64,000 nucleotides of DNA from Eutrigla gurnardus (Eukaryota; Chordata; Actinopteri; Perciformes; Triglidae). A model generated the notes under the pieces. That model searched no databases and was not told the origin of the DNA. It was given only the letters and a program-made list of their open reading frames with translations. The translations under genes and the position numbers were made by a program. Positions 35,317 to 45,346 of this stretch are shown here, one piece after another (position 1 is the stretch's first letter; every line of letters starts with the position of its first letter). The stretch is taken from the NCBI GenBank assembly GCA_963514095.1, contig OY741285.1:13249407-13313406 (forward strand), in the 5' to 3' direction.

Positions 35317-38264
35317 ACCAGACAAAGCGCAAAATAAATCCTGCAATTGTGAAACACCGGGGGATTAAACTTTTCAGAACTGTAAACCACGCTCGCATGC
35401 TGTGGGATCCTCAGGCCAAACCAAGCGGATTATTAGGGGGACATTTAAATATCCGAAGTGCTATTCCGAAAAATGATCAGTTGCAGCATCTTTTATATGA
35501 ATCAAACTTGGACTTCCTCTGCTTGTCAGAAACATGGTTGCATGAAAATTCTCCTGCTGACATACTAAATGTTCATGGCTACAATATGTTCAGAAGAGAC
35601 AGACCTAATGGTCGGGGTGGTGGTGTATTATTTTATGTCAAAGACAGTATAAACTGTATACAAATTCACTCTTCTTGTGTTAATGACATGGAATGTATTG
35701 TTCTCAAATTAAATCTCTGTGCCCAAATGTCATTAACTATGATTGGAATGTATAGACCACCATCCACAAAAACTGTTTTCTATGAACAATTGAATGCCCT
35801 TCTGAAGGAATGTGATGTTAAAAGTGAGACTATTTTATTAGGAGATTTTAATATTAATTGGAGTGATAAAGTTAAAAGGAAAGAGCTCAAACGTGTAACA
35901 AGTAATTTTGATTTTAAACAGGTAATCGAAGGGCCGACTAGGATAACTAGCTCCTCAGAGACACTTATTGATATGGTCTTCACTAATAGACCAGAAAGAA
36001 TAAAGAAATCCTACAATTTGATTACAGGATTGTCTGATCACAATATGATTTTGATAGTAAGAAAGTTATCCAAAATGAGATCAAATCTATCAACCCAAAC
36101 AAAGCTAGATCAGTATGGAATTGCTAAGAGCCAATTGCCCAGACTTGAAAATGCAATTAGAGAGGTCAATTGGAATGGACATCTAGTCCATAAAAGTGTT
36201 GACGATAACTGTAATTCTTTCATGTTTAAACTTGAAACAATCATACAAAGTTTTAAGAGAAAAATTAGGTGTAAACCAGGTAAAAAAAAACACCTACCTT
36301 GGATAAATGAGACTATTCGGTCACTAATGAAACAGAGGGACCATGCCCTTAAAATGGCTCTTAAAAATAAACTGGACCATGAGAGACGTCTTTATACTAC
36401 ACTGAGAAATAAGGTTATAAAAGAGCTGAGGCAGGCAAAAGCAACATTCTTTATTAATGCTATTCGCGAAGCCAAGGGAATTACCAAAGAAATCTGGCAG
36501 AATTTAAAAAAACTGACAGGGAAATCAAATGCCACTAGTAAACCGATAGAAATTAATATAGAGGGAAATTTAACTCGTGATTCGAGTAAAGTGGCAGCCG
36601 CATTTAATTGTTATTTTATTAATTCTACAAAATCTCTATCCCAGAATTTTTCTGGATCAAATTACTCTCTCACTCCCTTAAACAATGATGCTCCCACTTT
36701 GGTCTTCAAGGAAGTGATAGACTCTAAAGTAAACATGATTATCTCTTCTCTTAGTGATTCAAGGGCTAAAGATATATATGGGATGGACACAGTATTTATT
36801 AAAACTCACAAGGAGGCACTTATACCTTCTATATCAAAAATTGTAAATTGGTCCATCAATGAGGGAGTGTTTCCCAACTCCTGGAAAACTGCTATAGTCA
36901 CACCAGTATTCAAATCAAGCGATCACACTGTTGTTAGTAACTATAGGCCGATAAGCATTCTTCCAGTAGTATCAAAAATTGCTGAGAAATGGATCTCTGA
37001 ACAGATTACCACCTATTTAAATATAGGATCTGTCCCATTGCATTCTATGCAATTTGGGTTTCGAAAAAATCACTCAACGGAAATGGCTAACTGTTTTCTT
37101 TTAGAAAGCATTAAGTCAAAGTTGGATAATGGTGGAGTTGTGGGAGCTGTTTTCCTTGATTTAAAGAAAGCCTTTGATTTAGTTAATCATGAAGTTTTAA
37201 TTGCCAAATTATCTAAGTTTAACTTTTCATCTGATGTCATTCAATGGATAAAATCATACCTAACAGACAGGAAACAGTGTGTCCGTGTGGATCATACAAC
37301 TTCAGATATAACTGACATTCATGTGGGTGTACCCCAAGGTTCTATTCTGGGTCCCCTGTTATTTAGTTTATACATTAATGACCTACCTGAAGTCTGTCCA
37401 CCTACTGTTACCTGTCAGATGTATGCTGATGACTCAGTCATATATGTTCATGCTAAGAACAAGAGGCAAGCTGCAGAAGAGTTATCAGCTACAATGGTCA
37501 ATATCTCAAATTGGTTAGCAAATTCATGTCTGCACCTCAATGTCAGTAAAACAGTATGTATGTTTTTTTCAAAATCTGCAAATAAAGATCCAGATTTTCC
37601 TGTTACGGTAGAAGGAACAACACTCTTAGTGGTTCAAGAGTTTAAATATCTAGGAATATTAATAGATTCAAAACTTACATTTCAATCACAAGTTAAAAAA
37701 GTCGTGAATAGAATCAAATTTAATCTAGCAAATTTTAGATACATTAGGAATAATTTAACTACGGAGGCCTCAAAGTTGTACATGAATGCCATGATTTTAT
37801 CACACATGAATTACTGTATCACCAGTTGGACACAAACAGGACGGATCACATTAAGATCAGTTGAGACACTATATAAACAGACCTTAAAAACGCTGGACAA
37901 AAGGTCAAACTCATATCACCATTGTAAAATCCTAACAAAATATAATTTATTAAACTGGGAAAACATGATCAAATTAGCTGACATTTTACTTGTATATAAC
38001 ATTTTTCATTGTATGGCTCCCCCTCCACTCAATGAATTCATTAAACAAAATCTAAATACATCTACCAGAGCATCTGCAAGAGGGGATTGTAAAATTCCTT
38101 GTAAAAAAAGTAGTTTTGGGCAGTCAGTCTTCTCTTATCGAGCAGCACATACTTGGAATACTATACCCACAGAACTAAGGAACATTACATCTTTGAAATC
38201 GTTCTCCAAATCGATAAAACAATGGCTATTTGAAAATCAGATATGCTGCCATAAACAGGATTAA
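35289..38264 (+). CDS. LINE ORF2: AP endonuclease and reverse transcriptase (991 aa)
   Basis: It makes and inserts DNA copies of the element. The endonuclease domain (about residues 50-260) shows LSETWL, GRGGGV, MYRPPS, GDFNIN (about 185) and SDHNMI (about 249). The reverse transcriptase (about 530-800) shows NYRPISILP, FGFRKNHST, LDLKKAFD, GVPQGSILGPLLF and the catalytic YADD (about 712-715). The C-terminal part has NISNWL and a Tyr/Trp-rich tail. No internal stop or frameshift is present and the length is normal for CR1/L2. The first Met used is only 28 bp before the previous frame ends, so the true N-terminus is uncertain. Confidence 0.9.
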   Translation: MQYINCRSINQTKRKINPAIVKHRGIKLFRTVNHARMLWDPQAKPSGLLGGHLNIRSAIPKNDQLQHLLYESNLDFLCLSETWLHENSPADILNVHGYNMFRRDRPNGRGGGVLFYVKDSINCIQIHSSCVNDMECIVLKLNLCAQMSLTMIGMYRPPSTKTVFYEQLNALLKECDVKSETILLGDFNINWSDKVKRKELKRVTSNFDFKQVIEGPTRITSSSETLIDMVFTNRPERIKKSYNLITGLSDHNMILIVRKLSKMRSNLSTQTKLDQYGIAKSQLPRLENAIREVNWNGHLVHKSVDDNCNSFMFKLETIIQSFKRKIRCKPGKKKHLPWINETIRSLMKQRDHALKMALKNKLDHERRLYTTLRNKVIKELRQAKATFFINAIREAKGITKEIWQNLKKLTGKSNATSKPIEINIEGNLTRDSSKVAAAFNCYFINSTKSLSQNFSGSNYSLTPLNNDAPTLVFKEVIDSKVNMIISSLSDSRAKDIYGMDTVFIKTHKEALIPSISKIVNWSINEGVFPNSWKTAIVTPVFKSSDHTVVSNYRPISILPVVSKIAEKWISEQITTYLNIGSVPLHSMQFGFRKNHSTEMANCFLLESIKSKLDNGGVVGAVFLDLKKAFDLVNHEVLIAKLSKFNFSSDVIQWIKSYLTDRKQCVRVDHTTSDITDIHVGVPQGSILGPLLFSLYINDLPEVCPPTVTCQMYADDSVIYVHAKNKRQAAEELSATMVNISNWLANSCLHLNVSKTVCMFFSKSANKDPDFPVTVEGTTLLVVQEFKYLGILIDSKLTFQSQVKKVVNRIKFNLANFRYIRNNLTTEASKLYMNAMILSHMNYCITSWTQTGRITLRSVETLYKQTLKTLDKRSNSYHHCKILTKYNLLNWENMIKLADILLVYNIFHCMAPPPLNEFIKQNLNTSTRASARGDCKIPCKKSSFGQSVFSYRAAHTWNTIPTELRNITSLKSFSKSIKQWLFENQICCHKQD

Positions 38265-40296
38265 CGTACTTTACTCTGTCCTTACTTGTAGTTTGTACGC
38301 TTATGCTCCTTGTATGTGCTTATACTGTGTATGCTCTTTGTCTGCATGATGCTTTTGTCTGTGCCTAAATGCGAATGTATTTAAATGTGCTATATGTTAC
38401 ACATTTTTATTTCATGTCTGTGCGCTGCTTTATTAATTGATTTAATGCGGATATGTTATATTTTAACTAACACTTGTGTTGCTTTATTTGTTATGCTTAT
38501 GTGTCCTTGTGTCTATGTCTTTGTATTGCATTTTCCTGTATGCTTTTTAATATTTTCTTAAATGTCATCAACCTGCCAGGGACTGCAGATGAAAATTAGC
38601 CTGCATGGCTAAATCTGGCACATTTACATGTGTGACTCTGTTGCTGCTGTTAATTAATGTGCATTGTCCCTTTTAAATAAATAAAAAAAAATAAATAAAA
38701 AAAAAACTGCTGGAGTGCGTAGCTCCACATCAGCTGGACCAAGACACCCATCCCATGGTTGTCACTCAGATGGACCTAAAAAACAAATCACAATCACAAT
38801 TAATTGACTGAACAGACATTTTACAGTAAATCTCCCATGCACTTAAATACTCGTATACTTACACCATCCCGGCTCCACAGCTCACGGCGGTTCAATGGGA
38901 AGTGCTCCGCGATGCAGCAGTACCGCACGTCTACAATAAATACACAGAGATGGCATAGTTAAAAGTCTGCTATCCAACACATGACACACCATACATGTAA
39001 ATGTACTTCACAAACATCCTTTTAAAACGTACCCATGACTGCTGCAACGCGGCGAAACTCCTGCCTGAAGTTATCCTGGACATCCACGTCGACCGTCAGG
39101 CGAGGAACGAAGTCCAGGACGAACACCTTGGGCCACCGACTGCAGGCACTGGCGATGAGCTCACTGAAGTCCTCCCCTGCCTGCTCCACCGTCCTCCTGG
39201 CCGTCAGGTTGTTGCTGGGGGCAAGAACACATACAAGGTCTGGTGTACGTGGCACAACTGCACTCACCAGCTCGGTCCTCAGGTCCCTGGCACAAGCCCC
39301 CGGCGTCGCCATGGCACCAAACGACAGGCGTCCCTCCGGCATCGTGACGAACCCGTCCACGATGCTACGAAGGTGGGAGTCCCCGACAAGAAGAACAAAC
39401 TGGAACGACACAACGGAGAATTATTATCATGCAAACAAGATTATGATCAACATCAAACATCATTTGTCAAATGACTTCCAACACAACGTTACCTTTTTGT
39501 CTGGAGACTCCGGCGGGATGACCAACTTGTGGCTCCTGCCGGTGTGAGCAGAAGTTGGCCACTTCCTCACGGCATGGCGACGTCCAGTTCCACGGGCTAG
39601 TGAAAAAGTAAAAAAATAAAAAAAATAAATCACAGTCAGAAATTTCATTCATAATTTATAATAAGTATAGAAGCTCTTTCCACTAGGTTTGCACTAAATA
39701 TAGTGAGAAAACATCTAACAATTAATAAAGTAAAACATTTAATGATAAAAGAAAACATTTGAGTACATACCAGGGGGTCTGCCCGAGAAGGAAATGACAG
39801 GCTCCTGCCCGTCACACTGATCCTCCATCCTCCGCCTGGCAGCAGCGGACAGCCGGTGGTTCTTCAGAGGCATCCTAAATGGAAAAATGAAAAAAAAAAA
39901 AAACTGGCCAAACAAGTTATCAGGAATACAACCGTGAAAATTTGTATTGAATGTGTAAAACAAATCTCTTCCTCTGAGACTCAGTGTCCACTAGTCTCCT
40001 CCTCACATGTCCTCCTCTGCAAAAAAAATAAAAAAATAAAATAAATCCAATTACATCAAATAATACATACCATAAAAAGTCATCTCAGACCACTTATCAT
40101 ACAGAGCTGGACTCTAAATCTATTCTCTATGATATAAAAACATTCTTAAACATACTTGTCAGCAGTAAAAACACAAACGTAAAAAAAATTAAAACATAAA
40201 AATGTTTTATTTAAAAATCCCACAGTGAAAAATTCTGTAATTTTTGGATACCTGAGGTCATCTGAAATGTACCTGAAGTGGAATTAGTCATTGGAA

Positions 40297-41240
40297 TGCA
40301 CACACAAATATGTTTCATTTCATATGTAAGTAAAAAATATTCACATATAAAAAACAAGATTCATAAACATATTTCCAATGCACACACAAATCTAAAAAAA
40401 AATCACAAATACATGAATGTTAAAGTATTTGCAATCTTCATCAAATACGCATTTGGGGCTTGTTACATTCATATATGAACTGTTGGACCTGTATTTACAA
40501 AGTGCTTTTCATTTGTAAACCTCCCTGCATTTGTGTGTGAAACTTTTGAGACTCCCCTGACGTGACTCTGATCCACAAATGCGTTTTTTCTAAGAGGAGG
40601 TTGTCTGTAGCCAATCAGATGTCTCCCTCCTTTACAGCCAATCACGTGAGTGTCTCCCCCAAAAGTCTAAAACACAACTCCGCCCGCACCGGTTCATCTT
40701 CCCCAGAATGAGGGAATAAATTACTTCCATAAAATGCTTCTTTATAAAAGAAAAATAGATATTTATATAACTGTACACCTAATCTATACAGCATAAAGAC
40801 AGGGAGCACAGGAAGAAGGGAAATTAATTCCAGAAATAAGGTCGATTCTGGCTCTAGCACCCATATCCCTCCAACGCAACGCACTCACGTGATTGGCTGT
40901 AAAGGAGGGAGACATCTGATTGGCTACAGACAACCTCCTCTTAGAAAAAACGCATTTGTGGATCAGAGTCACGTCAGGGGAGTCTCAAAAGTTTCACACA
41001 CAAATGCAGGGAGGTTTACAAATTAAAAGCACTTTGTAAATACAGGTCCAACAGTTCATATATGAATGTAACAAGCCCCAAATGCGTATTTGATGAAGAT
41101 TGCAAATACTTTAACATTCATGTATTTGTGATTTTTTTTTAGATTTGTGTGTGCATTGGAAATATGTTTATGAATCTTGTTTTTTATATGTGAATATTTT
41201 TTACTTACATATGAAATGAAACATATTTGTGTGTGCATTG
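40297..41240. mobile_element. Foldback element, arms of about 360 bp
   Basis: The left arm (40297-40654) and right arm (40882-41240) are near-identical inverted copies. Both contain 'ccaatcacgtgag' (inverted), 'aaatgcgttttttctaagag' and 'tgcacacacaaatatg'. The spacer is about 225 bp. The same 66-residue open frame therefore appears once on each strand; it is not a gene. The outer sequence at 41241-41345 continues the right arm's A/T-rich 'tgtgcatttatgaa' theme. Diverged 45-50 bp direct repeats (gtacctgaagtggaattag-like) flank at 40247-40295 and 41387-41435. Confidence 0.85.
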
Positions 41241-41439
41241 AAAATGTATTTGTGTTTTGAGTCACATGTATATACAAATCCCCAAATACATTTGTAAATC
41301 TTTTTTGTGCATTTATGAATTTCTGTGTGCATTTATGAATTATGAGACTGTTCTAGCTCCATAAAAATCCTGTAAGTTTGTGAGAAGATACCTGAAGTCT
41401 TGTAGAATGCACCTGAAGTGAAATTAGTCATTAGAAACA

Positions 41440-42110
41440 GACAGCTTAATTTTAATTATTTTTAAGATAATGTCATATTTTACTGCACAGGAAATATCCA
41501 AAGGCATTTTATTCTGATATTCCACAGTGAAACGTTATGTGAATATTATGCAATTAATCTTATTTCCGTATTTATCCTGTATATGAGCCTGGTTGTGAAA
41601 CACTTTATTGTGAAATCTTCCTTCATGTTAGCTCCTCTGAGCAGTTGCAATGAATTTACCATAAGTATCACAATACGAGCGCACTGCAAATTTACGGGCG
41701 GCTGGTTTAACTTCGGAAAAACGAATGACGGCTCACTCGACCGCAGCACGAACACTTCCGTCGTTTCCATGGTGAACAACTAAAACACATGTTTGGCATT
41801 TTATGAAATATGGCCCCGCCGCCATTTCTTTCCCACATATCTCCATGTCAGATGTGGAAGATTTGACGCCTTCAAATATAAACAACACAACTTTCCGACC
41901 ACCGCACTTTCTATTACGACACTACACGGCTCTCCCGCCATATTTAACACATTCTGTCCCACACAAATATTACATTTACACGAAGACATCGTAGAGCGAG
42001 TGTCTGCTTTCACCAAATGTGGGGTTTCCCACCAGTCCTCATGAACTGATGTGAACTGTTCACCGTCAAACTCCAAAAGTGACACTGATTTCTGACTTTG
42101 GGCGCTTTTA
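41440..42110. other. Unassigned sequence between two transposons
   Basis: A 154-codon minus-strand frame (42265-41801) crosses the TTAA element boundary at 42121, so it joins unrelated sequences and is unlikely to be a gene. A CpG-rich portion around 41690-42010 could be promoter or repeat. Confidence 0.4.
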
Positions 42111-42120
42111 GCGTCTTTAA

Positions 42121-42800
42121 AGGAGTCATAACCTGGTTTTATACGTATCCAGCCCCCCTTGGATCGCTTTGGATCAATTCGTAAAACTTTATTAGAAAAA
42201 AAAAAAAAAATTTTAATCAAACATTGAGCTTGTTCTGACCCTTTTTCGTACCGCGATTTTATCACGCGAGATTACGCGCGAGGTTTTGACTGGTCCGGAT
42301 GTGCATTGTATAATATGTAATGAGGCGCGCGTTGATTCGCCGCAGGAAGGACAGAGCCGGGGGGCTTGCCTGCATGCAGACTCCAAAACATAAACAGCCC
42401 CCTGTCATGGCGCACACACTAAATGACGAACCTTACGGAATTCAGGCATTTATGTACGAACCAGAGTCGGAACCCGAACCGGAGAGTGAAGAGCCAGAGA
42501 CGGTTGAAGAGACACGTTTACAGCAGGACGTCAGGTAGCGGACGGGGGGGGGGTTGGGTGGTGAAAGAGGGGTGGGCTTATGCAAGTAGCCTCCACGGTG
42601 ACGTCACCGTAGGCGCAGAATCAAAATCTCGTGCTTTAGGAATGCACACCCTTGTGTGCTATTCCTGTTCGGAAAAAGAGCAGAAGCGAAAAAACGGCGC
42701 CACTTTCAAACTCCAGCCTTTCAGGCAAGTTTCAACTGAGGTCAAACACAGATATGCATGTTTTAACAAGAGAAATTGCGATTTCCTGGTGATGACTCCT
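42121..42800 (+). mobile_element. TTAA-target element (piggyBac/Kolobok type), non-autonomous, 680 bp
   Basis: The left end aggagtcataacctgg follows TTAA (42117-42120). The right end cctggtgatgactcct precedes TTAA (42801-42804). The ends are inverted repeats with two mismatches in 16 bp. No transposase is present. The interior contains an A-run (42187-42208) and the P2X7-tail-like ORF. Confidence 0.75.
42407..42538 (+). CDS. P2X7 C-terminal-domain-like N-terminal exon or ORF
   Basis: From the Met at 42407 the frame reads MAHTLNDEPYGIQAFMYEPE, then a Glu/Pro-rich acidic stretch and LQQDVR before TAG. This 'PY..QP(F/Y)..EPE..' start with an acidic run is like the beginning of the many fish proteins annotated as P2X purinoceptor 7-like intracellular-domain proteins. 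A donor-like tcag|gtagcg at 42534 suggests it may be a first exon. The Cys-rich part of that domain is not found downstream, so the copy is partial. It lies wholly inside the TTAA element. Confidence 0.4.
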   Translation: MAHTLNDEPYGIQAFMYEPESEPEPESEEPETVEETRLQQDVR

Positions 42801-42856
42801 TTAAGGTATGCATCAACAAGTAAAACGTAAAAACCAAACCAACAAAGTTGTCTTAC

Positions 42857-43140
42857 CCCGATGCCTCGGTTCAGATCCGGGCCTGCTGGGGCTGCTCCTG
42901 GGTCCGCAGCCCCGAGGGGCTTCGTCGCCCTCTTTCCCGCAGTAGCTCGTTGACGATCCCTCCCGTTCGGCTTCCTAGCAAAGATGCGTTCAGGTCCTTC
43001 TTCTTCGGCGGTGTGAAACTCTCCGTTTGGGTCTTCAGCGATTTGATACTCTCCACAGTTTGGATCAACTCTCCAGTTTTACCAATGTGTGTCAAGTACA
43101 AGTGCGAAAAGAGAACACAAAATGGTCGACAGCCGTTTTA
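42857..43140 (-). promoter_or_regulatory. Possible promoter and 5' exon (TATA box), minus strand
   Basis: A TATA motif (cgtataaaacgg, about 43130-43141 on the minus strand) lies about 30 bp before a CpG-rich segment that ends in a good donor (catcggg|gtaaga, exon end 42857). Frames of 60-75 codons are open in it but lack a proper Met. It could be the 5' non-coding exon of the SGNH-like gene, whose first coding exon has an acceptor (ccatttag) immediately before its ATG. This link is inference. Confidence 0.3.
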
Positions 43141-43207
43141 TACGGGGCATCGTTCTGTTTCCACGACAATTGATGACGTCCGTGTGCGAACTATACCGCG
43201 GCTTTGG

Positions 43208-43915
43208 CAGTGGCGTGTCCAGACATTTTTGATAGGGGTGGCACCAGTGGGGCACTGACATATGCAGGGGTGGCATGAAGTGTGAGCAGGAGCGCCTGCG
43301 CAGACATATACACTCACGTATGCACACCCACACCCAGGTGTCCCATAATGCACGACATTCTTATATGTTGTACAATAGATAATTGTGCATACACACGAAT
43401 GATATTGATGTTACACGGGTCTAACATAACAATGTTACGCAGTACAGAATAGCTAAATGTTAGCTTTAGCATCGTTGACAGTCAAAACAGTGTTTGCTAA
43501 TGAGATGAGATGATGACAGCCTTGTGCCAATTACAATAAAAAGAAATAAAACAAGACAGGATAAATGTTTAGCTTATTACCGTTACAGCTTTTAACTACA
43601 GGCACAGTAAGTGTAGTAAAATGTAGGTTTCTCACATCTTTCTCGACGACGCTCCAGAAACGTGTTGCTTCCATAGACAGTTTGTTTCACGTGTAGGTTT
43701 GCTCAAACTTCTTCTTCTTCGGGACTTTTTTTTTGCAGGCTACATACTACTTTAGCGCATCTCTGCTGCCTCTCAGGTTTGAGAAGGAACTGCAACTCTA
43801 AACAAGCTTCCAGTTTACATTCAGTGCCGTGAATATTGGGGTGGCACTTGGGGTGGCCAATCAGATTTCAGGGGTGGCCCGTGCCACCCTAGGCCACTCC
43901 CTGAACACGCCACTG
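43208..43915. mobile_element. hAT-type non-autonomous element, 708 bp, 8-bp target duplication
   Basis: The termini cagtggcgtgtccag (left) and ctgaacacgccactg (right) are inverted repeats with one mismatch. The 8-bp sequence ggctttgg occurs directly outside both ends (43200-43207 and 43916-43923). The interior is AT-rich without a transposase; both subterminal regions contain 'ggggtggc' motifs. Confidence 0.85.
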
Positions 43916-43925
43916 GGCTTTGGGA

Positions 43926-43950
43926 GGGGGGGGGGGGGGGGGGGGGGGGG
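43926..43950 (+). repeat. Poly-G run, 25 G
   Basis: 25 consecutive G begin three bases after the hAT target duplication. Length errors in sequencing are likely. From 43951 to 44690 I see CpG-containing unique sequence without a supportable gene. Confidence 0.9.
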
Positions 43951-44689
43951 TACGCGTGCCTCAGAGTGAGGACTTATGTCCTGTCCACAGGAAGCAAAAC
44001 TAAGTTTATTTTCTCCGTTTTGCCTTGGCGTCGTTTCAAGAAAATCCAGACGAATCCACTGAAAACGACTCAGCGCGCTGTAGTACATATTCCAGGCCCT
44101 TATGCGGCGCTGTTTCTACTACAAAAACGCAGAAGACGAGATGGAGTTTGACCGGATGTTTGCCGTTGCTATGGCAACACGTGAGCGTTACGGCTAATCT
44201 AGCCTGTCCACCCGATCAATAAACACCCATAAAATGACAATTTGGCCCGTCGTTTTACTTCGTCTGGACGGCCTCTTACTCAAAACACATCCATTATTAC
44301 AAGCCTGTATTCCAGAGCGGGTCTTTTTTTTCTCCGATGTCTGATTTAATGTGACGTTTAAGACATAGCCCTCCCAACCTTCAATGGTGAGGACAAGAAT
44401 TGCATGCAGGCCGGTATCTTTATTAAAGTGAAATAGTGATCAATCACCCTCATGAGAAAATCATACATTAAAAATAGCCTAATTTTACACATGATCCATG
44501 ATTATGACAAAACAAAATAACAAAAAACAAAACAAAAAGGAAATGCATGGGAAAAAACAGCAATTTGCCAATATTTTAGAGACCCCCCCAAAATGTCTCA
44601 AATCATGTTTTCAGGGGAGGTCATGTCTCATTAAGGGGGGCTGAGACACCCCTGGCTCTCCCGTAGTTCGCACCCTGGTTACTCTACTG

Positions 44690-45340
44690 GGCTTTGTGAT
44701 CAGTGGGTTCAACCCTCTACTATATAATGCAATCCAAAAAAATCACACGTTTGTTTCTGTGTAGATATCTTTGAGAGGTCGATATTGAAATCGCCACAGA
44801 TTATAAGTGTTTTATTGTCATTTAAACCATTCATTAATTCTTCTAAACTGTCCTTATAAGTTTCTACATTTGATCCTGGTTTCCATAAACACATGCAACA
44901 ATAATATTCCTTATTCTTTTAAATTCAATTTCCACAGCAATACATTCCATTAAATCATCAATTACAGACGTCCCACATTCCACTGGTCTGCATTTGAACT
45001 TACTATCCACATAGATGGCCACGCCTCCTCCACTCCTGTTAGCTCTGCTGGTAACATAGAAATCATAGCCCTTAATATGCAAAGCAATATCTTTTTCTTT
45101 ATTAATCCATGTCTCAGTTCAAGCTATCAATTTAAATTGACTTTTAATTGTGTCCAAATATTCATTGATGTTTTTGACTTTTGTTTTAGGTTAGCTTCTA
45201 CAGTTGAAATGTATTCACGAAAATGTCTTATCTAGTTCAACACTATCATTAAGTTGTTCATCAGTATAGCATTGACAAGAATCATTGATTCTCCGGATCC
45301 ACATCACCTTCAAAATCATAACTTCTATGTTCTGTCAATT
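44690..45340 (-). pseudogene. LINE endonuclease fragment (CR1/L2-like), frameshifted
   Basis: Two adjoining minus-strand frames give the AP-endonuclease order: HIKGYDFYVTSRANRSGGG, then YVDSKFKC, then a shift, then CGDFNIDLSKI. These match the 'GGG', 'VYR.PGS' and 'GDFN' blocks of LINE endonucleases. Sequence upstream to about 45340 continues without the RT domain. Keeping the 5' part and losing the 3' part is unusual for a LINE copy and points to later deletion. It is not functional. Confidence 0.75.
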
Positions 45341-45346
45341 CAGCAG

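Larger units (their letters stand above)
34520..38706 (+). mobile_element. Nearly full-length L2/CR1-like non-LTR retrotransposon
   Basis: About 4.2 kb: a 5' leader (34520-34773), a first frame with an NPGP motif, an endonuclease-reverse transcriptase frame, about 400 bp of 3' UTR, and an A-rich tail of 'aaataaataaaaaaaa' units ending at 38706. Target bases 'aactg' appear at both junctions (ccaactg|aca at the left, aaaactg|ctgg at the right), a possible 5-bp duplication. The 991-codon frame is uninterrupted, which points to a young copy. It sits antisense to the gene it interrupts. Clade assignment (L2 rather than Rex1 or another CR1 relative) is by impression of motif spacing and tail. Confidence 0.85.
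33748..39873 (-). pseudogene. SGNH/GDSL-hydrolase-like gene, split by a LINE and frameshifted
   Basis: Eight exon positions with GT-AG borders fit in phase: 39873-39771 (Met at 39873), 39596-39493, 39399-39033, 38930-38863, 38775-38707 joined to 34519-34375, 34262-34200, 34083-33955 and 33819-33748 (stop). Product about 366 residues. SGNH blocks are visible: GDSHLRS (Ser about 77), LAPSNNLT (Asn about 132-133) and RDGVHLSDNHG (Asp about 213, His about 216), as expected for an SGNH esterase-type fold. Then come a Pro-rich linker, a basic segment (GAGKRRVVHT) and an Arg-rich tail. A 4.2-kb LINE lies inside the fifth exon, between codons for LQQ and LEPPP. In that exon a run of 9 C leaves the frame one base out; 8 C would restore phase to the next exon. 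The substrate is unknown. Its position among transposons and a dispersed copy of its 3' flank suggest a mobile-element-borne gene. The homology is from motifs only. Confidence 0.7.

Noticed and set aside
40278..41277. Two identical 66-73 residue frames on opposite strands
   Set aside because: They are the two arms of an inverted repeat read on each strand.
41801..42265. 154-codon minus-strand frame
   Set aside because: It spans the exact boundary of the TTAA element at 42121, so it fuses unrelated sequences.
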